Assembly (NCBI GenBank): GCA_012798025.1
Contig: JAAZNX010000209.1
Span: 1 to 6,036 of the forward strand
Origin: Methanothrix sp.
GTDB taxonomy: Archaea > Halobacteriota > Methanosarcinia > Methanotrichales > Methanotrichaceae
Reading direction: 5' to 3'
Length of the DNA: 6,036 nt
Part shown: positions 1 through 5,460 of the stretch, in pieces
Position numbering within the stretch: the stretch's first letter is position 1
Layout of the letters: the number at the start of each line of letters is the position of its first letter
Notes under the pieces: model-generated
Databases searched by the model: none
Told to the model about the DNA's origin: nothing
The model's input: only the letters and a program-made list of their open reading frames with translations
Translations under genes and position numbers: made by a program

Positions 1-1539
1 CATTTGGACCTGTCGCAGGACGATGTGCGAAAGGTCCGACTGGCTGGTCTTCTGCACGATGTCGGGCACTCGGCTCTCTCTCACGCGGTGGAAGGGGTGC
101 TCAGCCGCAACCCAGAGATCCAGCCAACCTTTGGCGGCAGGCGCATTTCAAGACACGAGGAGTTCACTCGCCAGATCATATCCGCTCACCCTTTCGGGGA
201 AAAGGCGATTTTGGCATGCGAGCAGGCCTTCGGCAGCGCAGATGAGCTCTTTTCAGAGGTTTCAAAGATCGCTTCCGGAGGCAGCCCACCTTTAGGCCAG
301 ATCATCGCAGGCGACCTGGATGCCGACAGGATTGACTTCCTGTTGCGCGACTCCCATCACTCTGGCGTCAACCTTGGCATTGTTGACACGAACCAGATCC
401 TCCAGGCTCTCACCATCTGCAACGGCAGGTTAGTGCTGGCAGGAGAAGGCGACTACGAGGCCGAAATGTCCCGAACGGCTGCAGAATCGATGCTAATCGC
501 CCGAGCACATCACTACAATGCGCTCGTCTACCATCCGACGGTTCAATCCATAAGGGCCATGCTTCTGGCATCTCTCGAGAATGCTCTTGCGAATATCGAC
601 CCTGATGAGGCCAGGTCCAAAATAGTCCTTTTCTTCCGAGAGTACACAGACCATGACCTTCTTAGGTTTATCTGGGAGAGCGGAGATGATTCATCGCGGG
701 AGCTGTTGCAGCGCATAAAGTTCGGCAGGGAGTATCCCCTCGCAGCGAGGTTCGACCACCGTTCTTTGCCGCCGGACATAAGGATGGCTCTGTCGACCAT
801 CTCCCGTCATGGAAGAATGAGGAAGCTCTTTGAAAGCGGTCTTGGCAAAAAATACGGGGCACTTGTGGACATCACAGTGGGCAGCGGAGTGCCGCGGTCC
901 ACTAGAACTGAAACAAACGGTTTTCTTTATGATGAATCAGCACTGTCAGCCGGCCTTGTCAAGTCATTGACCCGTCAGATCGCGCTTTCTTTCTTCCATG
1001 ACGGAAAAGTGGAGGTTTCGCTGGATGATGTCAGGGCGCAGGCAGCCAAGCTCCTGGGCTTTATTCGGGCGGAGAGCTACCTTCCTATCGAAGGTCTGCT
1101 GCTGCTCTTCTACACATTACATCTTCTGCTATCCGAGACCTTCGGCCAGAGAATTCTCGTTCCCAGGTTCCGGAACATAACCTGGTTGTACAGGACTGTG
1201 TTGAAGCTGAAGGAGCTTGGCCAGGCCAATCTATCCAGCTTTTTCGATTACTCGTTCCACTATGACTATGGCTTTCCTTACAGCGAGAAGCTCTTTGAGG
1301 ACATCCAGATCCTGGTAGCCACGGGCATGATCTATCAGGATCAACGGCATTATGAAGACAAAGGCTCCTGGCTTCAACGCTATGAATACATGCTTACGGC
1401 CGAGGGTTTGAAGTACTCTAAATCGATTTCAAATTCTTATAAACAAGAGAGAAAAATCATAGAAGATCATATGAAATTTCAACGACATGAGATACCATAT
1501 GATCTGGTTAGCATACTTCTGGAAAGATATTTGAGGTAG
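1..1539 (+). CDS. HD-domain phosphohydrolase, dGTPase/SAMHD1-like (5'-truncated by window edge)
   Basis: The frame is open from the first base to a TAG at 1537-1539, giving about 512 residues, and the true start lies upstream of the window. Counting the leucine at base 4 as residue 1, LLHDVGHSALSH (about 16-27) holds the metal-binding HD pair, HEEFTRQII (51-59) is the next conserved block, and GDLDADRIDFLLRDS (103-117) supplies the downstream aspartate/arginine block. AAESMLIARAHHYNALVYH (159-177) is also typical of this COG1078-like family. The N-terminal segment that normally carries the first metal-binding histidine is not visible. Family members hydrolyse (d)NTPs or related phosphoesters; the substrate here cannot be read from sequence. 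About 300 residues follow the core and I recognise no second domain in them. It is convergent with the CoA operon and probably unrelated to it. I am confident of the family and not of the substrate. Confidence 0.85.
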   Translation, partial: HLDLSQDDVRKVRLAGLLHDVGHSALSHAVEGVLSRNPEIQPTFGGRRISRHEEFTRQIISAHPFGEKAILACEQAFGSADELFSEVSKIASGGSPPLGQIIAGDLDADRIDFLLRDSHHSGVNLGIVDTNQILQALTICNGRLVLAGEGDYEAEMSRTAAESMLIARAHHYNALVYHPTVQSIRAMLLASLENALANIDPDEARSKIVLFFREYTDHDLLRFIWESGDDSSRELLQRIKFGREYPLAARFDHRSLPPDIRMALSTISRHGRMRKLFESGLGKKYGALVDITVGSGVPRSTRTETNGFLYDESALSAGLVKSLTRQIALSFFHDGKVEVSLDDVRAQAAKLLGFIRAESYLPIEGLLLLFYTLHLLLSETFGQRILVPRFRNITWLYRTVLKLKELGQANLSSFFDYSFHYDYGFPYSEKLFEDIQILVATGMIYQDQRHYEDKGSWLQRYEYMLTAEGLKYSKSISNSYKQERKIIEDHMKFQRHEIPYDLVSILLERYLR

Positions 1540-1572
1540 CTTCCTCACCGCTCCCACGTGAAGACGTTGAAA

Positions 1573-2328
1573 TCAAGACCTGAATTGACTGTTCAAATGG
1601 TCCTGAATCTCCCTTACAGCCTGTCGCAATGATCTCTGGTTGTCGTAACCCTGGACGACCTTTTCTAAATCGGCACGTGGCATTGCAGATAGTTCCTTTG
1701 CTTTGGCGGTCAGGTTTGGCACTGCCCGCAGGATATTGTCCACGATGCTGATAGTGGCCTGGCGCGAGGTTCGAGATAGGGGATTGAGATCTATGGCGAT
1801 AACCTTCTTTCCCATCGCCATCAGGGCCTCGCATCTGTCTCCATCCTCAAGTGGGATCAGCACAACATCCGAATCAAAGATCCCGCCCCTGGTGGCTTTA
1901 GCCCGGGCATGATCAAGGCCTGGAACGATCGCATCAGGTCTCTCCCCCAGAACCTGCGTTGCACCGTGCTCGCGCAGAAGGTCGGCTATTCTCTTCACCC
2001 GCTCTTCGGATCTGTGGAAAAGGTTGACCTCAAGGGGCGCTTTCAAGATGCTGGCAAGCTTAACCATCTCCTCTGGCACAAGGGCCGCGACGTTGCCATT
2101 GACGCTCAGTGCCGGGCGCTTGGCCGCAAGCAGCATGGCTGCTGCCACATGTGTGGCCCTGGCTGCCGACTCGGTGGTCTTCTCGCCCAAAAGATAATCA
2201 AAGCACTCGCCTCTGCCCTGGGCAATAAGCCCCTGGCTGCTGGTAAATCCCCTCTTCACGCCCTCCGCCACACGCTCACGCGCCACTAAAGATGCGTACC
2301 TAGGATGAGATTTTGGAATGTCAGTCAA
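1573..2328 (-). CDS. PPS: 4-phosphopantoate--beta-alanine ligase (archaeal phosphopantothenate synthetase)
   Basis: This cytosolic enzyme joins 4-phosphopantoate to beta-alanine with ATP to give 4'-phosphopantothenate, the second of the two archaea-specific CoA steps (former DUF137 family). From the chosen start the protein has 251 residues, which fits the family. Visible family blocks are HPRYASL (8-14), GLIAQGRGECFDYLLGE (33-49), SVNGNVAAL (75-83), VNLFHR (101-106), PLEDGDRCEAL (159-169) and IDLNPLSRTSRQATISIVDN (179-198). I chose the TTG at 2328-2326 because GAGGTG, a good Shine-Dalgarno match, sits 6 nt upstream and the product then begins MTDIPKSHPRY as in relatives. The frame stays open to a TTG at 2373, but that would add a non-conserved extension lying inside the kinase gene. 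The start overlaps the pantoate kinase stop by 8 bp (TTGACTGA), so translation is probably coupled. It is the last gene of the operon. Confidence 0.93.
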   Translation of the reverse strand: MTDIPKSHPRYASLVARERVAEGVKRGFTSSQGLIAQGRGECFDYLLGEKTTESAARATHVAAAMLLAAKRPALSVNGNVAALVPEEMVKLASILKAPLEVNLFHRSEERVKRIADLLREHGATQVLGERPDAIVPGLDHARAKATRGGIFDSDVVLIPLEDGDRCEALMAMGKKVIAIDLNPLSRTSRQATISIVDNILRAVPNLTAKAKELSAMPRADLEKVVQGYDNQRSLRQAVREIQDHLNSQFRS

Positions 2329-3151
2329 GATTGGCACCTCTTTGTGATATGGTTGTAGTATGCACTTCTCCAAAGCTTTTCAATGCCTGCGATCCTCCAA
2401 AGGCAAAGACGGCATCGCCAAGCATGACCATGCTCGCCATTCCGCCCACTGCTTCTACAGCCTCGATGGCATCAAGAGCCCAGTCGCTTGCAAGCCCTGC
2501 CTGAACAGTGAACCAACGGGACAGTCGCATGAAATCTCTCAGGGTCGGCCTTTTCAATAGCTCTTTTAACGCCGCCACACCAGCCTCGTTGACAGCCCTC
2601 ATCGTGGCCTTATCGGAGAGCACCTCTTTGGTGGAGATAGGACCCAATGCCACATAGTTCACTTTAAGAGGCTGAACTGGAATGCGGTCCACCCTGCCGA
2701 TGCCTGGCGCGCCTGGCTCCAGTCGAATCACCAGACCTCCAGTGCTTTGGCCTATCACGTCTCCCAAACCGGTGCCATTCGAAACCTCGGCGACATGGGC
2801 CACAGATGCAGCCTGATCTGCAGTCAGGCCCAGATTGAAGTGTGCGTTAAGTGCCAAGGCGCATCCTAGAGCGCCTGCACCGCTGGCCCCAAAGCCTGAG
2901 CCTAAAGGCATGTCCAGCTTTGTCCTAACTCGCACAGGCGATTTCGCAAGCCTGTCCACTACGTAGCGGCTCACTGGGGCATCAGAAGAGCTTTCATTGA
3001 GGATTATCTCCGTTTGCAGGGCATCTTCGACTGCAGTTGTGGCTCCCAAAGCCAGTGTAAGGCCGCAGCCAACTGAGCCCGAAGTTTTTGGATCCTCAGA
3101 ACGTTTGGCTGCGAAAAAACCGGTGATATGCGAAGGAACCCAAGACCTCAT
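2321..3151 (-). CDS. PoK: Pantoate kinase (GHMP kinase superfamily)
   Basis: This kinase phosphorylates pantoate with ATP to give 4-phosphopantoate, the substrate of the next gene's product. The 276-residue protein has an N-terminal HITGFF block (8-13) typical of archaeal pantoate kinases and GSVGCGLTLALG (25-36). The glycine/serine-rich GHMP ATP-binding loop is PLGSGFGASGAGALG (82-96), followed by GTGLGDV (126-132). A C-terminal GHMP motif covers about 236-250 (GGMASMVMLGDAVFA). The ATG overlaps the coaBC stop as ATGA (4 bp). GGAGGT lies 9 nt upstream of the start, within a tandem 8-bp repeat. The gene sits between coaBC and PPS in the same operon, which supports pantoate over other GHMP substrates such as homoserine, mevalonate or shikimate. 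No key motif appears damaged. Confidence 0.93.
   Translation of the reverse strand: MRSWVPSHITGFFAAKRSEDPKTSGSVGCGLTLALGATTAVEDALQTEIILNESSSDAPVSRYVVDRLAKSPVRVRTKLDMPLGSGFGASGAGALGCALALNAHFNLGLTADQAASVAHVAEVSNGTGLGDVIGQSTGGLVIRLEPGAPGIGRVDRIPVQPLKVNYVALGPISTKEVLSDKATMRAVNEAGVAALKELLKRPTLRDFMRLSRWFTVQAGLASDWALDAIEAVEAVGGMASMVMLGDAVFAFGGSQALKSFGEVHTTTISQRGANLD
2328..2340 (-). promoter_or_regulatory. Shine-Dalgarno deciding the TTG start of phosphopantothenate synthetase
   Basis: On the minus strand AGAGGTG lies 6 nt before the TTG at 2328-2326 and is complementary to the archaeal 16S 3' end (CACCUCC). It lies inside the end of the pantoate kinase gene, whose TGA overlaps the TTG start. It selects this TTG over the GTG at 2337-2335, which is part of the Shine-Dalgarno itself, and over the upstream TTG at 2373. 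Confidence 0.75.
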
Positions 3152-3166
3152 GACCTCATGACCTCC
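3144..3166 (-). repeat. Tandem 8-bp repeat at the coaBC/pantoate kinase junction, containing the RBS
   Basis: Read on the minus strand, GGAGGTC is followed by two consecutive ATGAGGTC units, so the 8-bp unit occurs about 2.75 times. The array contains the last codons and stop of coaBC, the Shine-Dalgarno GGAGGT (3166-3161) and the ATG of pantoate kinase (3151-3149). Because 8 is not a multiple of 3, gain or loss of a unit would change both the coaBC C-terminus and the spacing to the kinase start. The repeat is plain in the sequence; any regulatory meaning is inference. Confidence 0.75.
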
Positions 3167-4350
3167 ACCAGGGCATCGATGATCTTTCCAGCTATCAGGC
3201 TCTTTTTGCCCTCTGCTCTGATGGCGCGACCTTCGCGGTCGACTATCACAACCTTGTTCTCCTCTGTGCCCATTCCGCCCAGGCTCACATCATTTGCAAC
3301 CACCAGGTCTAGGCCGGAGGACTGCATGGACTCTCGTGCCCTCTGCAATAATTCATCCTCTGTGACGCTGGCCTCCGCCTTGAAGCCCACGATCTTGAGA
3401 TCTGGATATGCGGTCCGCACTGTTTTTATTATCTTCTTGGTGGGCCTGAGCGTGAGCTTCAGCTCTTGTCCGGACTTGATCTTTCCCGGAGCTGCGTCCA
3501 CTGTGTAATCGGCTACTGCTGCAGCGCTTATCATGGCGGAGCAACCCTGTGAAAGCTCTCTTAGCACGGCGTCAAGCATATCCTGAGCGCTCTCGGCATA
3601 AACCTCCCGAAACGGCAGGCCCTGGGGAAAGCGCGAAACCAAAACAACATCCGCACCGCGCCTGTAAGCTTCCAGTGCTAGGGCCACACCGGTCTTGCCC
3701 GACGCCCTGTTTGTCAAGATGCGGATGGAATCGATGCTTTCTGCATTGGAGCCGCTGGTTATGAGTATCCTCTTTCCTCTCAGATCCCATGGCCCAAGCA
3801 GCCTCTCCACTTCCAGCACCACTCGCGAGTTATCTTGAATCTTGGCCTTGCCCTCTTCGATCCTGGGATCGAGAACCTTCACGCCCATTTCCCGAAGTGT
3901 CTCCAGGTTTTTCAGGACTGCTAGGTGGCGATACATGGCCTCGTGCATTGCCGGGACCACCATGACAGGCTTGCCGCTTCCGATGGCGGTAGTTGCAAAG
4001 GTTGTTACTGATGTGTCGTCTATGCCGCATGCAATCTTGCCAATGGTGTTGGCTGTGGCAGGAGCGATCAGCAGCAGATCTGCTTTTCCTCCTACGCCGC
4101 AAAATTGCACGTGCTCCACGCGCCCTGTTATATTTAATATCGCGGGGTTTGTGCTGGCGTATTCCAGTGCATTTGGATGCAGTATCTGTCGCGCCGCTGG
4201 GCTCATAACAGCGTGGATCTCTGCGCCGCGCCGGATGAGGTCGCGAATGAGGTCCACGATGCGGACCGCAGCTATGCTGCCTGTTACTCCTACTACTATA
4301 CACTTTCCCGATAGTGTATTGCTTACAGTGCCAGAGATGTCGGAAGGCAT
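3148..4350 (-). CDS. coaBC: Bifunctional phosphopantothenoylcysteine decarboxylase / phosphopantothenate--cysteine ligase
   Basis: The CoaB half ligates 4'-phosphopantothenate to cysteine (CTP-dependent in characterised homologues) and the CoaC flavoprotein half decarboxylates the product to 4'-phosphopantetheine. From the ATG at 4350 the protein has 400 residues. CoaC covers about 15-185: GVTGSIAA (21-28), VEHVQF with the likely catalytic histidine at 80, the FMN/substrate block APATANTIGKIACGIDD (96-112) and the lid motif PAMHEAMY (133-140). CoaB covers about 190-400: ITSGSNAESID (197-207), ILTNRASGKTG (211-221), AAAVADY (276-282) and the KIK lysines (290-292). The frame is open to an in-frame ATG at 4428. 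I prefer 4350 because a TATA-like element at 4375-4384 lies inside that extension at the right distance for a nearly leaderless message, and the extra 26 residues match no part of the family. It is the first gene of the three-gene CoA operon, divergent from tRNA-Met. Confidence 0.95.
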   Translation of the reverse strand: MPSDISGTVSNTLSGKCIVVGVTGSIAAVRIVDLIRDLIRRGAEIHAVMSPAARQILHPNALEYASTNPAILNITGRVEHVQFCGVGGKADLLLIAPATANTIGKIACGIDDTSVTTFATTAIGSGKPVMVVPAMHEAMYRHLAVLKNLETLREMGVKVLDPRIEEGKAKIQDNSRVVLEVERLLGPWDLRGKRILITSGSNAESIDSIRILTNRASGKTGVALALEAYRRGADVVLVSRFPQGLPFREVYAESAQDMLDAVLRELSQGCSAMISAAAVADYTVDAAPGKIKSGQELKLTLRPTKKIIKTVRTAYPDLKIVGFKAEASVTEDELLQRARESMQSSGLDLVVANDVSLGGMGTEENKVVIVDREGRAIRAEGKKSLIAGKIIDALVEVMRS

Positions 4351-4374
4351 GATGATCCATCTAGGTTGGGGGCT

Positions 4375-4384
4375 CTTAAAAAAG
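4375..4384 (-). promoter_or_regulatory. TATA box of the coaBC operon
   Basis: On the minus strand CTTTTTTAAG is centred about 29 bp upstream of the coaBC ATG. With usual archaeal spacing of about 25-27 bp from TATA centre to initiation, transcription would begin at about 4352-4354, giving a leader of only a few bases. No Shine-Dalgarno precedes the ATG, which agrees with a leaderless first gene. The element was assigned by eye. Confidence 0.6.
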
Positions 4385-4416
4385 ATGCCTGTTCCATCCA
4401 GTGGGGAAGCACAAAC

Positions 4417-4425
4417 CTTATTTAA
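4417..4425 (+). promoter_or_regulatory. TATA box (box A) of tRNA-Met
   Basis: CTTATTTAA is centred about 25 bp upstream of an ATGC at 4444-4447. That ATGC fits the box B initiator described for methanogen stable-RNA promoters and lies just before the tRNA 5' end at 4451. The box lies about 35 bp from the divergent coaBC TATA box, so both promoters share a compact region. Confidence 0.65.
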
Positions 4426-4450
4426 CAATTCGCCTGAGGGACTATGCCGT

Positions 4451-4551
4451 GCCGGGGTGGCCTAGCTGGTTAGGGCGCGAGACTCATAGGGTAAATGCGA
4501 AAACGCGCCTGAGGCATCTCGAAGTCGCGGGCTCGAATCCCGCCCCCGGCA
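4451..4551 (+). tRNA. Elongator tRNA-Met (CAT) with a 27-nt intron
   Basis: The acceptor stem is GCCGGGG (4451-4457) paired with CCCCGGC, with discriminator A4551; CCA is not encoded. The D arm spans about 4460-4476. The anticodon stem CGAGA pairs with TCTCG, and the mature loop CTCATAA carries CAT at 4485-4487. The variable loop is AAGTC and the T arm is GCGGG-CTCGAAT-CCCGC. The GCCGGGG acceptor matches archaeal elongator Met rather than initiator tRNA, which normally starts AGCGGG, or the CAT-reading tRNA-Ile2. The intron lies at the canonical 37/38 position, leaving a mature length of 74 nt. Position 54 reads C rather than the usual T, a minor oddity. Confidence 0.96.
4489..4515 (+). other. 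tRNA-Met intron with canonical bulge-helix-bulge
   Basis: The precursor forms a 4-bp central helix between CTCA (4483-4486, in the anticodon loop) and TGAG (4510-4513). It is flanked by two 3-nt bulges, TAG (4487-4489) and GCA (4514-4516), and outside the second is the anticodon stem. Cutting after the second base of each bulge removes 27 nt and joins A37 to A38. Inside the intron a TGCG-AAAA-CGCG hairpin and a GG/CC pair close the internal side. This is a textbook substrate for archaeal tRNA endonuclease. Confidence 0.93.
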
Positions 4552-4584
4552 TCCTTTTACTGGTAATTATTAAATAGCTTGGGG

Positions 4585-4597
4585 TTTATTTTTTTAT
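4585..4597 (+). terminator. T-rich tract after tRNA-Met, probable terminator
   Basis: TTTATTTTTTTA, containing a T7 run at 4589-4595, lies about 35 bp past the tRNA 3' end with no stable hairpin in front. Archaeal RNA polymerase terminates at such oligo-T stretches, so this is a plausible end for the tRNA transcript; a CTTTTA at about 4554-4559 could also contribute. The remainder of 4552-4643 is AT-rich and non-coding. It contains candidate TATA-like strings (around 4569-4576, 4623-4632 and 4631-4640) that I cannot rank. Confidence 0.5.
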
Positions 4598-4607
4598 TCG
4601 GTTGACG

Positions 4608-4620
4608 CATTTGGTCAAAC
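4608..4620 (+). repeat. Copy 1 of TTGGTCAAA direct repeat flanking the RHH remnant
   Basis: CATTTGGTCAAAC contains the exact 9-mer TTGGTCAAA found again at 4907-4915, on the far side of the ribbon-helix-helix remnant. The core TTTG-GT-CAAA is itself an inverted repeat, the kind of short palindrome that ribbon-helix-helix dimers can bind. A 9-mer match within 300 bp can also occur by chance. Confidence 0.35.
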
Positions 4621-4643
4621 CTGATAAATAACGATATATCTAA

Positions 4644-4902
4644 CTGTATCTTCCTTCCAAAGTAGATAAGGAAAGATTTGAGGGTCTCGCAAAAAAAGGC
4701 AAAAGCGCCTTTATCCGCACTCGTGATCAACATCGTGGAGAACGCTCTCTTTGAAGATGCCAATCACAAGCCGAGGGAAGAGCTCACGAAAGAGGGCTCG
4801 GCCTTGAGGGTGGAGGCTAAAGAACTTCGCAATGAGCTTCGCATGAAGAGCCTGGTCACGGAGCGGTATGAAGAAGAGCTGAACAGATCTTTATTATATT
4901 AG
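4644..4902 (+). pseudogene. Frameshifted ribbon-helix-helix (CopG-like) protein with C-terminal coiled coil
   Basis: From 4644 one frame reads LYLPSKVDKERFEGLAKK, a good match to the strand and first helix of a ribbon-helix-helix DNA-binding domain. At the A7 run 4691-4697 that frame fails. The next frame continues as APLSALVINIVENALFED, the expected second helix, then a charged helical tail with heptad character (LTKEGSALRVEAKELRNEL) and stops at a TAG (4900-4902). Reading A6 instead of A7 joins the two into one protein of about 85 residues. The first half has no standard start: TAA (4641-4643) immediately precedes CTG. An alternative is a short intact ORF from TTG at 4678 (74 residues), but that lacks the DNA-contacting strand. 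Members of this fold are small dimeric repressors, often antitoxins; I see no toxin gene beside it. The interpretation is inference from two adjoining frames. Confidence 0.55.
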
Positions 4903-4904
4903 TT

Positions 4905-4916
4905 CATTGGTCAAAT
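4905..4916 (+). repeat. Copy 2 of TTGGTCAAA direct repeat
   Basis: CATTGGTCAAAT shares TTGGTCAAA with the copy at 4611-4619 and also has CAT in front, one T shorter. It lies between the stop of the ribbon-helix-helix remnant and the spt5 promoter. It could be an operator, a scar of an insertion, or coincidence. Confidence 0.35.
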
Positions 4917-4924
4917 TGCTTTGA

Positions 4925-4944
4925 GTGTTCTGTCGACACAGCAC
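4925..4944. promoter_or_regulatory. Operator-like palindrome upstream of spt5
   Basis: A 20-bp inverted repeat is centred on the perfect 8-bp palindrome TGTCGACA (4931-4938). The outer arms GTGTT and AGCAC pair with one G-T, and a single C/C mismatch (4930/4939) lies between arms and core. It ends 15 bp before the spt5 TATA box and has no T-run after it, so it looks more like a protein-binding site than a terminator. The bound protein is unknown. Confidence 0.4.
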
Positions 4945-4959
4945 ATTGTCTTACAAACC

Positions 4960-4969
4960 TTTTTATATG
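4960..4969 (+). promoter_or_regulatory. TATA box of the spt5-rpl11 transcript
   Basis: TTTTTATATG, preceded by AAACC as a possible BRE, is centred about 28 bp upstream of the spt5 ATG at 4993. Usual spacing puts initiation near 4989-4991, so the message would be leaderless or nearly so. No Shine-Dalgarno is visible before the ATG, which fits. Confidence 0.7.
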
Positions 4970-4992
4970 CGGGGTTCGTCTAAAAGGGCGAA

Positions 4993-5448
4993 ATGTCCGA
5001 GACCAGCATATATGTTGTGAAGACCACTGCCAACCAGGAGCGATCGGTGGCCAACATGATCGCCCAAATTGCACGCAAGGAAAAGTATGATATAAGGGCA
5101 CTGCTGGTACCAGATGTGCTGAAAGGCTATGTACTCGTGGAGTCTTCGGCTCCTGAGATCGTAGACCAGGCAATTCAAGGAATACCCCACGCACGATCTG
5201 TGATAAAAGGGGCCTCGAACATCGAAGAGGTCGAACACTTTCTCACACCAAAGCCTGCCGTAACCGGAATTAATGAAGGCGCTATTGTCGAGCTCATATC
5301 TGGGCCGTTCAAGGGAGAGAAAGCCAGGGTCAAACGCGTGGACATTGCAAAGGAAGAGATAACTGTAGAGCTCTTTGAAGCGATGGTGCCCATTCCCATC
5401 ACCGTGCGGGGAGATCACGTGCGCGTGCTGAGTAAAGATGAAACTTAG
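4993..5448 (+). CDS. spt5: Transcription elongation factor Spt5 (NusG family)
   Basis: Spt5 pairs with Spt4 and clamps archaeal RNA polymerase to improve elongation and link it to the ribosome. The protein is 151 residues, normal for archaeal Spt5. The NGN domain spans about 4-88, starting [19 protein letters not shown] and containing the family's [12 protein letters not shown] block (40-51). A single KOW domain covers about 94-147 ([22 protein letters not shown], then [11 protein letters not shown]). Bacterial NusG-type insertions are absent. The ATG at 4993 fits a leaderless promoter. rpl11 follows after 12 bp, the usual archaeal arrangement. The secE gene that often precedes spt5 is not found in the upstream intergenic region. 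Confidence 0.96.
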   Translation: MSETSIYVVKTTANQERSVANMIAQIARKEKYDIRALLVPDVLKGYVLVESSAPEIVDQAIQGIPHARSVIKGASNIEEVEHFLTPKPAVTGINEGAIVELISGPFKGEKARVKRVDIAKEEITVELFEAMVPIPITVRGDHVRVLSKDET

Positions 5449-5455
5449 AGGTGAT
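5447..5455 (+). promoter_or_regulatory. Shine-Dalgarno of rpl11, deciding its TTG start
   Basis: AGAGGTGAT matches the archaeal Shine-Dalgarno GGAGGTGAT at all but one position. It overlaps the spt5 stop codon and lies 5 nt before the TTG at 5461. It explains how a weak start codon is used for a highly expressed protein; the nearby ATG at 5468 is out of frame. Confidence 0.85.
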
Positions 5456-5460
5456 TTGAT

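Noticed and set aside
1540..1572. Possible bidirectional terminator between the convergent HD and PPS genes
   Set aside because: Only CACGTG and scattered short repeats are present, with no stable hairpin and no T-run on either strand.
2329..2373. Upstream TTG start (2373) for phosphopantothenate synthetase
   Set aside because: It would lie 50 bp inside pantoate kinase without a clear ribosome binding site, whereas TTG 2328 has one and gives the conserved N-terminus.
4351..4428. 26-residue N-terminal extension of CoaBC from the ATG at 4428
   Set aside because: It covers the coaBC TATA element and the tRNA promoter and adds residues not seen in the family.
3842..4465. 207-codon open frame on the plus strand opposite coaBC and running into the tRNA
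   Set aside because: It overlaps conserved CoaC motifs on the other strand and enters tRNA-Met, and its composition is not protein-like.
4557..4763. 68-codon minus-strand open frame across the AT-rich region
   Set aside because: It is antisense to the RHH remnant, has low-complexity AT-driven composition, and shows no start context or recognisable motif.
4644..4902. Toxin-antitoxin module around the RHH remnant
   Set aside because: No toxin-like ORF flanks it; the neighbours are a tRNA and spt5.
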